DNA of 64,000 nucleotides from Stappia indica. GTDB taxonomy: Bacteria > Pseudomonadota > Alphaproteobacteria > Rhizobiales > Stappiaceae. The first letter of the stretch is position 1. Each line of letters opens with the position of its first letter. Of the stretch, positions 17,011 through 24,704 are shown piece after piece. The stretch lies in contig NZ_MBQE01000003.1 of the NCBI RefSeq assembly GCF_001696535.1, positions 248,001 to 312,000 on the forward strand. Reading direction: 5' to 3'. A model generated the notes under the pieces. It did no database searches. It had not been told where the DNA came from and saw only the letters and a list, made by a program, of their open reading frames with translations. Position numbers and translations under genes: made by a program.

Positions 17011-18285
17011 ATGACGACGGTTCTCATTCTTCTGGCGCTGTTCGCCCTGCTGCTCGTCGGCGTGCCGGTCGCCTTCACGCTCACCGGCCTCGGCTTCGGC
17101 CTGCTCTTTTTCGGCGGATTCTCGCCGCTGATGGTGCCGCAGGGCCTGCTGTCGGCCGCCGACAGCTTCGTGCTGATCGCGGTGCCGCTGTTCCTTCTGA
17201 TGTCCAACGTGCTGCTGAAGGGCGGCGTCGGGCGCGATCTCTTCGCCGCCGTGCAGGCCTGGGTCGGCCACTGGCCGGGCGGGCTCGCCATCGCCACCAT
17301 CCTGTCCTGCGGCATCTTCGCGGCGATCTCCGGCTCCTCCGTCGCAACGGCCGCCACCATCGGCACCGTGGCGATCCCGGAAATGACCTCGCGCGGCTAT
17401 CCGCGCCGCTTCGTGCTCGGCCTGCTGGCCGCCGGCGGCACGCTCGGCATCCTCATTCCGCCCTCGATCCCGATGATCGTCTACGGCGTCATCACCGAGG
17501 AATCGATCATCGCCCTGTTCCTGGCCGGCGTCGGCCCGGGCCTGCTGCTGATGGTGCTGTTCATCGCCTGGTCGGTGCTCTATGCGAGCTTTGCCGCCGA
17601 CTACCAGCCGAGCCCGCGCGCCACCTGGGACGAGCGCCGGCGCACCGCCATCCGCGCCTTCCCGACCGTGCTGCTCGCCGCCTTCGTCATCGCCGGCATC
17701 TACATGGGCATCTTCACGCCCACCGAGGCCGCGGCCATCGGCTTCCTGGGCTCGCTGATCGTCGTCGGCCCGGTGCTGCGCACCCTCGACTGGCCGAAAT
17801 TCCGCGACGCGGTCGCCGAGGCCATGACCACGACCGTGGCGATCCTGCTGATCGTCGCCGGTGCCAAGGTCTTCGGCAAGGCGATCACCCTCTACCGCAT
17901 TCCCCAGGACATCTCGCTGTTCCTGTCGGAACACATCTCGACCGCCGGCATGTTCGTGCTGGTCGTCGCCCTCGTCCTGCTGGTCATGGGCCTGTTCCTG
18001 GAATCGCTGTCGATGATCCTGATCATGGTGCCGGTGCTCTCCGGCGCGCTGATGGCGCTCGGCATCGACCCGATCTGGTTCGGCGTGTTCTTCGTCATCA
18101 TGATCGAATGCGCCCTGATCACCCCGCCTGTCGGTCTCAATCTCTATGTGATACAGGCGGTCGGAAAGGCGAGCATGGGCGAGGTCGCCACCGGCGTCCT
18201 GCCGTTCCTCGTGATCATGCTGGCCAGCGCCGCCATCATCTTCTGGTGGCCCGCCGTCGCGCTCTACATTCCTTTCCGGTTGTAG
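17011..18285 (+). CDS. TRAP transporter large permease DctM
   Basis: The 424-residue main permease of the second TRAP system, with about 12 membrane spans and the family motifs GGTLGILIPPSIPMI and TPTEAAAIGFLG. It starts directly after the dctQ stop. The lyase gene starts 60 bases after its end in the same direction. Compared with the permease at 1345 it is shorter and clearly different in sequence, so the two systems probably carry different substrates. Confidence 0.94.
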   Translation: MTTVLILLALFALLLVGVPVAFTLTGLGFGLLFFGGFSPLMVPQGLLSAADSFVLIAVPLFLLMSNVLLKGGVGRDLFAAVQAWVGHWPGGLAIATILSCGIFAAISGSSVATAATIGTVAIPEMTSRGYPRRFVLGLLAAGGTLGILIPPSIPMIVYGVITEESIIALFLAGVGPGLLLMVLFIAWSVLYASFAADYQPSPRATWDERRRTAIRAFPTVLLAAFVIAGIYMGIFTPTEAAAIGFLGSLIVVGPVLRTLDWPKFRDAVAEAMTTTVAILLIVAGAKVFGKAITLYRIPQDISLFLSEHISTAGMFVLVVALVLLVMGLFLESLSMILIMVPVLSGALMALGIDPIWFGVFFVIMIECALITPPVGLNLYVIQAVGKASMGEVATGVLPFLVIMLASAAIIFWWPAVALYIPFRL

Positions 18286-18345
18286 GTGGCCCTTCCGGCT
18301 GTAGGCGCGCGCCGGGCACCCGGTTTCCAGCGAAAAGGCAAGCTC

Positions 18346-19215
18346 ATGTCCTCTCCCGCCGCGCGTCTTCGCGCCCATCTCGCCTCGACCCCGCTCACGG
18401 TCATGCCCTGCTGCTTCGACGGCCTGTCGGCCAAGCTGATCGGCGATGCCGGCTTTCCCGTCACCTTCATGTCGGGCTTTGCCGTCTCGGCCGCCCGCAT
18501 CGGCGCGCCCGACACCGGCCTCATCTCCTATGGCGAGATGGTCGACACCGGCCGCAATGTCTGCGCGGCGACCGGCGCCATGGTCATCGGCGACGGCGAC
18601 ACCGGCTACGGCAATGCCCTCAACGTCAAGCGTACCGTGCGCGGCTACGCCCAGGCCGGCTTTGCCGCGATCATGATCGAGGACCAGGTCGCGCCCAAGC
18701 GCTGCGGCCACACCCGCGGCAAGCTGGTCGTCGACCGTACCGAGGCCATCAACCGCATCAAGGCGGCGGTCGATGCCCGCGAGGAGGGCGCCGACATTCT
18801 CATCCTCGCCCGCACCGATGCCCGCCACGGCCACGGTCTCGACGAGGCGCTGGAGCGGGCGGCCGCCTTCCGCGATGCCGGTGCCGACCTGCTCTTCGTC
18901 GAGGCGCCGCAGTCCGTCGAGGAGATGGAGCGGATCTGCCGCGAGGTGCCCGGCATCCACATGGCCAATCTCGTCGAGGGCGGCGCGACGCCGCTCCTGT
19001 CGCATGCCGAGCTGCAGCGCATCGGCTACCGGCTCGCCGCCTATCCCCTGACCCTGCTCTCGGCCGTGACGCGCGCCATGCAGGAGGCGCTGCAGGTGAT
19101 CAAGGCCGGCCAGCATCCCGACGCGGCGCTGCTCGACTTCCCCTCCCTGCGCAAGGCCGTCGGCTTCGACGCCTATTACGAGGAAGAGGCGAACTACGCC
19201 GACCGTCGCGATTGA
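18346..19215 (+). CDS. Isocitrate lyase / PEP mutase superfamily enzyme
   Basis: A 289-residue TIM-barrel enzyme. It has the metal and substrate motif GDGDTGYGN (82-90), E112-D113 and the catalytic-loop motif KRCGH (118-122) with C120, which is typical of lyases such as methylisocitrate lyase and dimethylmalate lyase rather than of the phosphonomutases, which lack this Cys. It should cleave a C-C bond in a 2-hydroxy or methyl-substituted dicarboxylate. As the last gene of the TRAP operon it probably acts on the imported acid or its product. The exact substrate is not decided by sequence. The start ATG 18346 is chosen because the upstream stretch is not conserved-looking. Confidence 0.88.
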   Translation: MSSPAARLRAHLASTPLTVMPCCFDGLSAKLIGDAGFPVTFMSGFAVSAARIGAPDTGLISYGEMVDTGRNVCAATGAMVIGDGDTGYGNALNVKRTVRGYAQAGFAAIMIEDQVAPKRCGHTRGKLVVDRTEAINRIKAAVDAREEGADILILARTDARHGHGLDEALERAAAFRDAGADLLFVEAPQSVEEMERICREVPGIHMANLVEGGATPLLSHAELQRIGYRLAAYPLTLLSAVTRAMQEALQVIKAGQHPDAALLDFPSLRKAVGFDAYYEEEANYADRRD

Positions 19216-19318
19216 GAGTATTGCATGCGGGGCGGCAAGCGGGGATAAGCCCGTTTGCCGTCCGCGCCGCGCTGCGGGGATAAGTCGCCTTCGCGGACCG
19301 GATTGCGCGCCGGGCGCC

Positions 19319-19425
19319 GATTTCGAGAAAATTGAGACGCGCGAGGGGCTCTCGTCGCAAAATTTCTCGAAATTTTGCAAAATCCGTCTCGAAAATTCTC
19401 GAAATTGATTTTTGTTTAAAATCAG
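19319..19425. promoter_or_regulatory. AT-rich palindrome cluster in the convergent gap 19216-19628
   Basis: Within a GC-rich window this stretch is strikingly AT-rich. It holds a perfect 22-bp palindrome with a 2-bp centre (10-bp arms, 19357-19366 and 19369-19378), an overlapping 12-bp palindrome ATTTTGCAAAAT (19372-19383), related half-sites TTTCGAGAAA (19321) and AAATTCTCGAAATT (about 19393), and a small hairpin at 19407-19423. It looks like a protein-binding cluster, but it lies between two gene ends. I see no gene in the gap. Confidence 0.55.
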
Positions 19426-19588
19426 TAGTTTGCTCTGAATCGTGCGGCGAAGTCCGTCCGTGGTGATCCGCTTTCCGGCAGCCCGCGTAAATTTGCCGAG
19501 ATCCGAAGTGCGACCGGCTTTCCCGATCCGCCGTTCGACCAACGCTTCCGGTCTCAGCCGGAACGCCTACCCGATCGGCTTCCCGGCC

Positions 19589-19624
19589 AGGAGGCCGCTC
19601 TCCCCCGGAGCGGCCTCCTTTTTT
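19589..19624 (+). terminator. Rightward terminator with long stem
   Basis: A perfect 12-bp stem (19589-19600 with 19608-19619) followed by a T-run at 19619-19624. It points rightward, 374 bases after the lyase stop, and either ends a long 3' untranslated region or an unannotated small RNA starting in the AT-rich segment. Read leftward, only a weak stop for the amidase gene. Confidence 0.85.
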
Positions 19625-19628
19625 GCGT

Positions 19629-21062
19629 TCAGAGTCCCGGCTTGCGCGCCAGCCAGTCGGTCGCCTGCTCGTAGGCCTTCGCCACCTGCAGCACGCCGAG
19701 ATCGTGGCGTGGCCGGCCGATGATCTGGATGCCGGCCGGCAGGCCTTCTGCCGAAAATCCGGCCGGGACCGACATCACCGGAAGGCCCAGAAGGCTTGCC
19801 GGAACAACGACTTCCATCCAGCGATGGTAGGTGTCCATCGCCCGTCCGCCGACCTCCTTGGGCCAGTCCAGCGTGACGTCGAACGGAAACACCTGCGCCG
19901 TCGGCAGGATCAGCACGTCGACCTTTTCGAACAACCGCAGCACCGCCCGGTAGAAGGCGCTGCGCACCACGCTCGCCTCTTCCAGCCGCGCCGGCATCAA
20001 GGCGCGGCCGCGCTCGATTTCCCAGATTGCCGCCGGTTTCAGCTTGTCGCGCGTCGCCGCCGCCTCGTAGAGACCGCCGAGCTTTCCGGCGACCCGCCAG
20101 CTCCGCAGATCCGCCCAGGCCTGGAACACCCGCTCCGCATCGAAGCCCGGCGCCGGCTCCTCGACCCGGCAGCCGAGCCCGGCGAAGACGTCGACTGCCG
20201 CCCGGCACAGCTCCAGGATTCCTGGTTCGAACGGCAGATGTCCGCCCAGATCGCCGAGCCAGCCGACCCTGAGGCCGGCGATGTCGGATCGGATCGGCGG
20301 CACGAATTCGGTCCCGTCGCCCGGCAGCGATTGCGGCGCGCGCGGATCGTATCCGGCCTGCACCGACAGCAGCAGCGCCAGGTCGTCGACGCTGCGCGCC
20401 ATCGGTCCTTCCGTCGCCATCCCGTCGAAGAAGCTCTCCGGCCCCGGCCCCGACGGCACCCGGCCGTAGCTCGGCCGCATGCCCAGCACGTTGCAGAAGC
20501 CGGCCGGATTGCGCAGCGACCCCATCATGTCGCTGCCGTCTGCCACCACCAGCATGCGCGCGGCCAGCGCCGCCGCGGCACCGCCGCTGGAGCCGCCGGC
20601 GCTGCGCGTCGCGTCGTAGGGGTTGCGCGTCGGCCCGAACAGCGGGTTGTAGGTATGCGAGCCCAGGCCGAACTCCGGCACGTTGGTCTTGCCGATGAAC
20701 AGGCCCCCGGCCGCCCGGATGCGCGCCACCTGGATGCCGTCTTCCTCGGGCACCTGGCGGGCGAAGACCGGCGAGCCCATGGTCGTCGGGATGCCGGCGG
20801 TCATGGCCAGATCCTTGATCGCCTGCGGAATTCCGTGCAGCACCCCGCGCGAGCGCCCCTCGGCCAGTTCGGCGTCGGCCGCATTGGCCTCGGCCAGCAG
20901 CGCATCGCCGTCGCGCAGCGAGACGATGGCGTTGAGCGTCGGATTGACGGCCTCGATCCGCGCGAGCGTCGCCTCCATCACCTCGCGGGCCGACACCTCG
21001 CGCGCATGGATCTTGCGGGAAAGCTCGACGGCGGACAGCTCGAGCAGCTCTTGTGACGGCAT
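19629..21062 (-). CDS. Amidase signature family hydrolase
   Basis: A 477-residue amidase that hydrolyses an amide bond; substrate not known. The catalytic Lys is K83 (AIKDL), the cis-Ser is in GGSSGG (156-161) and the nucleophile is S182 in SDMMGSLRNP. In most members this last motif is D-x-G-G-S; here the first oxyanion-hole Gly is Met (M180). The start ATG at 21062 precedes a normal N-terminal helix. It may share a transcript with the Crp-family gene 171 bases upstream. Related proteins are often called amidase or glutamyl-tRNA amidotransferase A-like; no GatB or GatC gene is near, so a tRNA role is unlikely. Confidence 0.9.
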   Translation of the reverse strand: MPSQELLELSAVELSRKIHAREVSAREVMEATLARIEAVNPTLNAIVSLRDGDALLAEANAADAELAEGRSRGVLHGIPQAIKDLAMTAGIPTTMGSPVFARQVPEEDGIQVARIRAAGGLFIGKTNVPEFGLGSHTYNPLFGPTRNPYDATRSAGGSSGGAAAALAARMLVVADGSDMMGSLRNPAGFCNVLGMRPSYGRVPSGPGPESFFDGMATEGPMARSVDDLALLLSVQAGYDPRAPQSLPGDGTEFVPPIRSDIAGLRVGWLGDLGGHLPFEPGILELCRAAVDVFAGLGCRVEEPAPGFDAERVFQAWADLRSWRVAGKLGGLYEAAATRDKLKPAAIWEIERGRALMPARLEEASVVRSAFYRAVLRLFEKVDVLILPTAQVFPFDVTLDWPKEVGGRAMDTYHRWMEVVVPASLLGLPVMSVPAGFSAEGLPAGIQIIGRPRHDLGVLQVAKAYEQATDWLARKPGL

Positions 21063-21233
21063 CGGCGGGACCCTTCGGGTTGGAAAGGCCGGCTGTGCGG
21101 ACGCGGTGGCCGACAGCGGCAGACGGGCGGGACGGCGCGCCGGAGACGAGTGTCTCCCCTCGCGCCAGTGACTTGAAATGTCACATGTTCCGCGGCGAAT
21201 GCCAAGGGCGGCAGGCAGGAAAGCGGCAGGCTC

Positions 21234-21923
21234 CTACAGCGCCGAGGCGCGGCGCAGCCACTCCGGGTTTTCCAGGCAGTAGTAGCCGGAAATGCGGCTG
21301 ATCGTGCCCGCACGCTTCCAGTCGTTGAGGACGCGGCTGACATTCTCGCGCGCCGCACCCGCCATGTTGGCGATGTCGGCCTGCGACAGCTTGTAGTGGA
21401 TCAGGATGCGGTCCTTGTCGACGGGCTTGCCGAACGTGTCGGCCAGCTGCAGCAGCGTCTGGGCGACGCGGCCGGGCAGGGGCAGGAAGGAGCGCGCCGC
21501 CAGAACGTCGTTGGCCTGTCGCAGCCGCTGTCCGACGATCGACAGCATGTGGCGGTAGAGCGCCGGGTTCTCGTCGGCGAAGCGCTCGAAGGCGTGCTTC
21601 TCGATGAAGGCGAGGCGGGTCGGTTTCAGCGTCGTGACGGTGGCCGAACGCGCGCGCCCGTCCAGCAGCGCCAGTTCGCCGACGATGGCGCCCGGGCCGA
21701 GCACGGCCAGCAGCTGCTCGTCGCCTTCGACGCTGACGATGGAGACCTTCAGCGAGCCTTCGAGGATCGCGTAGCAGCCGTTGCCCGGATCTCCGGCCTC
21801 GAACAGGATGGCACCGGGCTTCACCGACATCGGCCGGGCCAGTGCGGCAAGACCGGCGGCAAGGTTGCAGTCCAGCCCTTCCATCGAAAAGCTGTTCTCG
21901 AGGAAGTTCCTCAGTTCGACCAT
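21234..21923 (-). CDS. Crp/Fnr family transcriptional regulator
   Basis: A 229-residue regulator with an N-terminal cyclic-nucleotide-binding fold (about 15-130, with GELALLDGRARSATV near 82) and a C-terminal winged HTH (QADIANMAGAARENVSRVL, 181-199). It lacks the N-terminal Cys cluster of Fnr, so it is closer to Crp-type sensors. The segment GELALLDGRARSAT resembles the cAMP-binding phosphate cassette. The ATG at 21923 follows AGGA on the coding strand; a longer N-terminus from 21989 is less likely. A Crp-like dyad lies 169 bases upstream (22091-22106). Confidence 0.9.
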   Translation of the reverse strand: MVELRNFLENSFSMEGLDCNLAAGLAALARPMSVKPGAILFEAGDPGNGCYAILEGSLKVSIVSVEGDEQLLAVLGPGAIVGELALLDGRARSATVTTLKPTRLAFIEKHAFERFADENPALYRHMLSIVGQRLRQANDVLAARSFLPLPGRVAQTLLQLADTFGKPVDKDRILIHYKLSQADIANMAGAARENVSRVLNDWKRAGTISRISGYYCLENPEWLRRASAL

Positions 21924-22090
21924 GTGTCCTGCCTCGATTCTTCGTCCCCTTGGACGCGCATTCTCGGGGCCGGCGCATGAATGCCGCATGAACTGGAAGG
22001 AATGCGCCGACGCGACTGCCCCGTCGCGCCGGGCCGAACTGGCCCCGTCCGGCCATTGTACGGCGGTTTCGCCGGCAGCAAAGCGGATTG

Positions 22091-22106
22091 TGTGACTGCC
22101 GTCACT
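22091..22106. promoter_or_regulatory. Crp-like operator dyad
   Basis: TGTGAC-TGCC-GTCACT matches the TGTGA-N6-TCACA pattern with one change. It lies upstream of the Crp-family gene in the 21924-22242 gap and may serve autoregulation. The rest of this gap holds only the terminator at 22180. Confidence 0.5.
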
Positions 22107-22179
22107 GTAACCGGGGCGAGGCCGCCCTATATCAAGGACAACAGGCGCTGCTCTCCTGACCTCGCAGCGCCCCTCCCGA

Positions 22180-22215
22180 AAAACCGGTCCCCCATCCCCG
22201 CGGGGGGCCGGTTTT
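22180..22215 (-). terminator. Terminator after the YdjC-like gene
   Basis: A 14-bp stem with one G-U pair (22180-22193 with 22202-22215). Read leftward it ends in a T-run (TTTTT) and lies 27 bases after the stop of the gene at 22243. The rightward reading also has TTTT. Confidence 0.85.
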
Positions 22216-22242
22216 CGCGTTTTCGGCCGCTGTAACCTGCTG

Positions 22243-23031
22243 TCAGTACAGGAAAATATCCTTTTCCATCAGCAGCAGCGGAAAGGTATCCCCCTTGAAG
22301 AAGGCGAACTGGGCACTGCGCGTGTCGAGGCGCGCGCGCGGTTCCACGCGCCGCAGCCGGTCGTCGATCTCACCCGGCTGGCAGAAGACGACGGTCCGGT
22401 CGGAAAGCCCGTCCATCCCGCGGCGCAGATGCTGAACGTGGACCGCCTCGTCGATGGTCTCGGGAAAGTCGGGCCCGCGCTCCAGCACCTTCAGCCCTGC
22501 GTCCCGTGCGGTGCGGGCGAAGCGCGTGGCGGCACGCGGGCCGAGCTGCGGCATCACGATGCGCGGCGGCCAGCGGCGCAGGGCCACCTGCTTCAGCACC
22601 ACGCAGGCGAGCGCCGGCACGGCCAACAACTCGTCGGCCACATGTACGAAGTCGGCCGGGCGCTGGTAGAACTCCTCGAAACAGGTGAGCTGGGCCTCGA
22701 CTTCCTCGGCCAGCATCTCGTCCGGCAGCAGGCGCAGCGCCCCCCACAGGCGCCACCAGCGCGCCTTGGGAAAGCGGCTGCCGAACTGGCTACGTGCCCG
22801 CATCGACAGCGGCGCGAAGGGGCGGGTCAGCGTCAGCGTCAGCCCGACCAGGGTGCGGTGGCGGACGCTGTCGACCGTATCGCGCAGCGGCAGGTATTCG
22901 CGCGACCACAGGTCGGAGACGACGAGACACCCCACGGCGGAGAGTGCTCCGGCCGAGATCAACTCGCGCAGGGCCCGGTCGACGCCGAAGGCCAGGCCAT
23001 AGTCTGCCGACGTGAGGAGGATCCGTTTCAT
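22243..23031 (-). CDS. YdjC/ChbG/HpnK-like deacetylase family protein, motif-poor
   Basis: A 262-residue protein with the start of the YdjC-like carbohydrate deacetylase fold (ILLTSADYGLAFGVDRAL, residues 4-21, where active members have ADDFG). The metal-binding His-rich motif normally found around the middle of the protein (GHHHVH type) is replaced here by VHVADELLAVP near residue 129. It is therefore a divergent member that may not be a metal-dependent deacetylase. It follows the two membrane glycosyltransferase genes in the same direction, and HpnK-type proteins commonly sit beside glycosyltransferases, so a glycan or lipid role is the best guess. Confidence 0.65.
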   Translation of the reverse strand: MKRILLTSADYGLAFGVDRALRELISAGALSAVGCLVVSDLWSREYLPLRDTVDSVRHRTLVGLTLTLTRPFAPLSMRARSQFGSRFPKARWWRLWGALRLLPDEMLAEEVEAQLTCFEEFYQRPADFVHVADELLAVPALACVVLKQVALRRWPPRIVMPQLGPRAATRFARTARDAGLKVLERGPDFPETIDEAVHVQHLRRGMDGLSDRTVVFCQPGEIDDRLRRVEPRARLDTRSAQFAFFKGDTFPLLLMEKDIFLY

Positions 23032-23115
23032 GCTGGAATTCTATGCAGGGACCGGCGCGCAGGCGCCAGTCCCAATTTTAGTCTGCCGATTATATGCGGC
23101 CCAACCTTCCGCCGA

Positions 23116-24663
23116 TCACGGCAGCGGGTAGACCGGGTCGAGGGGCCTGCCCGCATTCGGCACGGCGACCCGGTAGACGACGAGGTTCTCGATCGGCGTG
23201 CCGCGCGAGCTGCGGGTGAGCACGGCAACCCGCTCTACCTCGGCAAAGCGCGCCAACAGTCGGTCCACGCCGGGATCCCGGCGTTCCTCGGCGACGAACA
23301 GCGCCGGCTGTGCCAGCGTGCCGGCGTCCGGATCGGGCCGCATCGCATAGCGGATGCGTTGGTCGACCTGTTCCACCGGCATTGCCTTGTCGAGCTGCCA
23401 TGCGAGCTGGGCATTGAGACTGTAGGCGTTGGTGGCGATCCACGCCGCGCCCTGTTCGCGCGCAAGAGCCTCCAGCGCCGAACCGATCTCTTCCCAGCCG
23501 CGGGTCTGGTGCGTCGGGTCCTTGCGCGCGAAGGCGCCGGTCAGCGGCGCCACCGCATGGACGTAGACGATCAGCGACACGGCGAGCCCCAGCGCGACGG
23601 CAATGGCGGAGAAGCGCTGCCAGAACCCTGGGCCCGGCCGCAGCGGCGGGTTTGCCGCGACCAGAGCGGCGGCAAGGGCGATGGCCGGAAACAGCGGAGC
23701 GGGCCAGTTGCCCTGCACGCGCGAGTGCAGCGAATGCGCCAGCAGGTAGACGAGGAAGGGCAGGCTCGTCCACAGCAGCAGGCCGCCGGCAGCCTCGCCC
23801 CGCAGGGCGGCGCGGGCGATGCGCACCACACCGATGCCGGCAAGCACTGCGACGAGCGGATTGGCAAGGCCGATGAGCGCGCCGACGAACTCCGGCAGGT
23901 AGCGGGTGCTCCAGCCCTCCGGCACGGCGCGGCCGAACTGCTTGGTGAAGGAGGCCCATTCATGCGCCGCGTTCCAGCCGATGACAGGCGCGACGAGCAA
24001 GGCGGCGAGCAGCCCGCCGGCCCACAGCTGCCAGGCGCCCCACCAGCGGCGCGCCTGCGGCACGAAGACGAGATAGAGCACGATACCGGCGCCGAGAAAC
24101 AGCACCGAATACTTGGCGTTGAGGCCCAGCCCGGCGAAGACGCCTACCGCCAGCCACCACCAGGGGTTCTCGCTCGCCATCAGCTCCGCCAGCGCCCAGA
24201 TGGCGAGGCCCCAGAACAGCACGGACGGCGCGTCGGGTGTTGCCAGCAGGCTGCCGACGCCGATCAGCAGGCTCGCGTTGAGAAAGAGGACCGCAAGGCC
24301 GGCAACGCGCGCACCATAGAGCAGCTGCCCGGTGCGCCACAGCGCGGCCGAGCCGATGGCGGCCGACAGGACCGACATGAAACGCAGGCCGAGCGCGGTG
24401 TCGCCGAACAGCGACTGCCCGAGATGGGCGAACCAGGCGACCATCGGCGGGTGGTCGTAATAGCCGGCGGCAGGATGAAGGCCCCAGAGCCTGTAATAGG
24501 CCTCGTCTTCGGCAAGGCCGGCCTTGGCGGCGACCAGCAGCCGCAGCATGGTGAGGGCCGCAACGAGCAGCGCGAGGGGGAGGGGACGCACCCACAGGGG
24601 CAGCGTGTCCGTTGCCGTGCCGCCCGGTTGTTGCGCCTCGTTGTTGGGGGGCAGTCCCGCCAT
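23116..24663 (-). CDS. Glycosyltransferase family 39 (ArnT/PMT-like) membrane enzyme
   Basis: A 515-residue inner-membrane protein with about 11-12 spans. The first periplasmic loop carries the acidic motif AEDEAYYRLWG (about 49-59) and YYDHPPMVAW, both typical of ArnT-like enzymes that move a sugar from a polyprenyl-phosphate donor to lipid A, glycans or proteins. The start ATG at 24663 follows the GT2-GtrA gene by 41 bases. That upstream enzyme would make or flip the lipid-linked donor, so together they form a surface-sugar modification unit. Acceptor unknown. Confidence 0.88.
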   Translation of the reverse strand: MAGLPPNNEAQQPGGTATDTLPLWVRPLPLALLVAALTMLRLLVAAKAGLAEDEAYYRLWGLHPAAGYYDHPPMVAWFAHLGQSLFGDTALGLRFMSVLSAAIGSAALWRTGQLLYGARVAGLAVLFLNASLLIGVGSLLATPDAPSVLFWGLAIWALAELMASENPWWWLAVGVFAGLGLNAKYSVLFLGAGIVLYLVFVPQARRWWGAWQLWAGGLLAALLVAPVIGWNAAHEWASFTKQFGRAVPEGWSTRYLPEFVGALIGLANPLVAVLAGIGVVRIARAALRGEAAGGLLLWTSLPFLVYLLAHSLHSRVQGNWPAPLFPAIALAAALVAANPPLRPGPGFWQRFSAIAVALGLAVSLIVYVHAVAPLTGAFARKDPTHQTRGWEEIGSALEALAREQGAAWIATNAYSLNAQLAWQLDKAMPVEQVDQRIRYAMRPDPDAGTLAQPALFVAEERRDPGVDRLLARFAEVERVAVLTRSSRGTPIENLVVYRVAVPNAGRPLDPVYPLP

Positions 24664-24704
24664 CTCGTCGTCCTTGTCGCGCCGCGAAGGCGCCGGGTGC
24701 GGAC

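Noticed and set aside
16408-19542. A 1044-residue leftward open frame over the second TRAP operon
   Set aside because: It is antisense to dctP, dctQ, dctM and the lyase gene. Its composition is dominated by Arg, Glu, Gln, His and Gly with no domain signature, as expected for a shadow frame in high-GC DNA.
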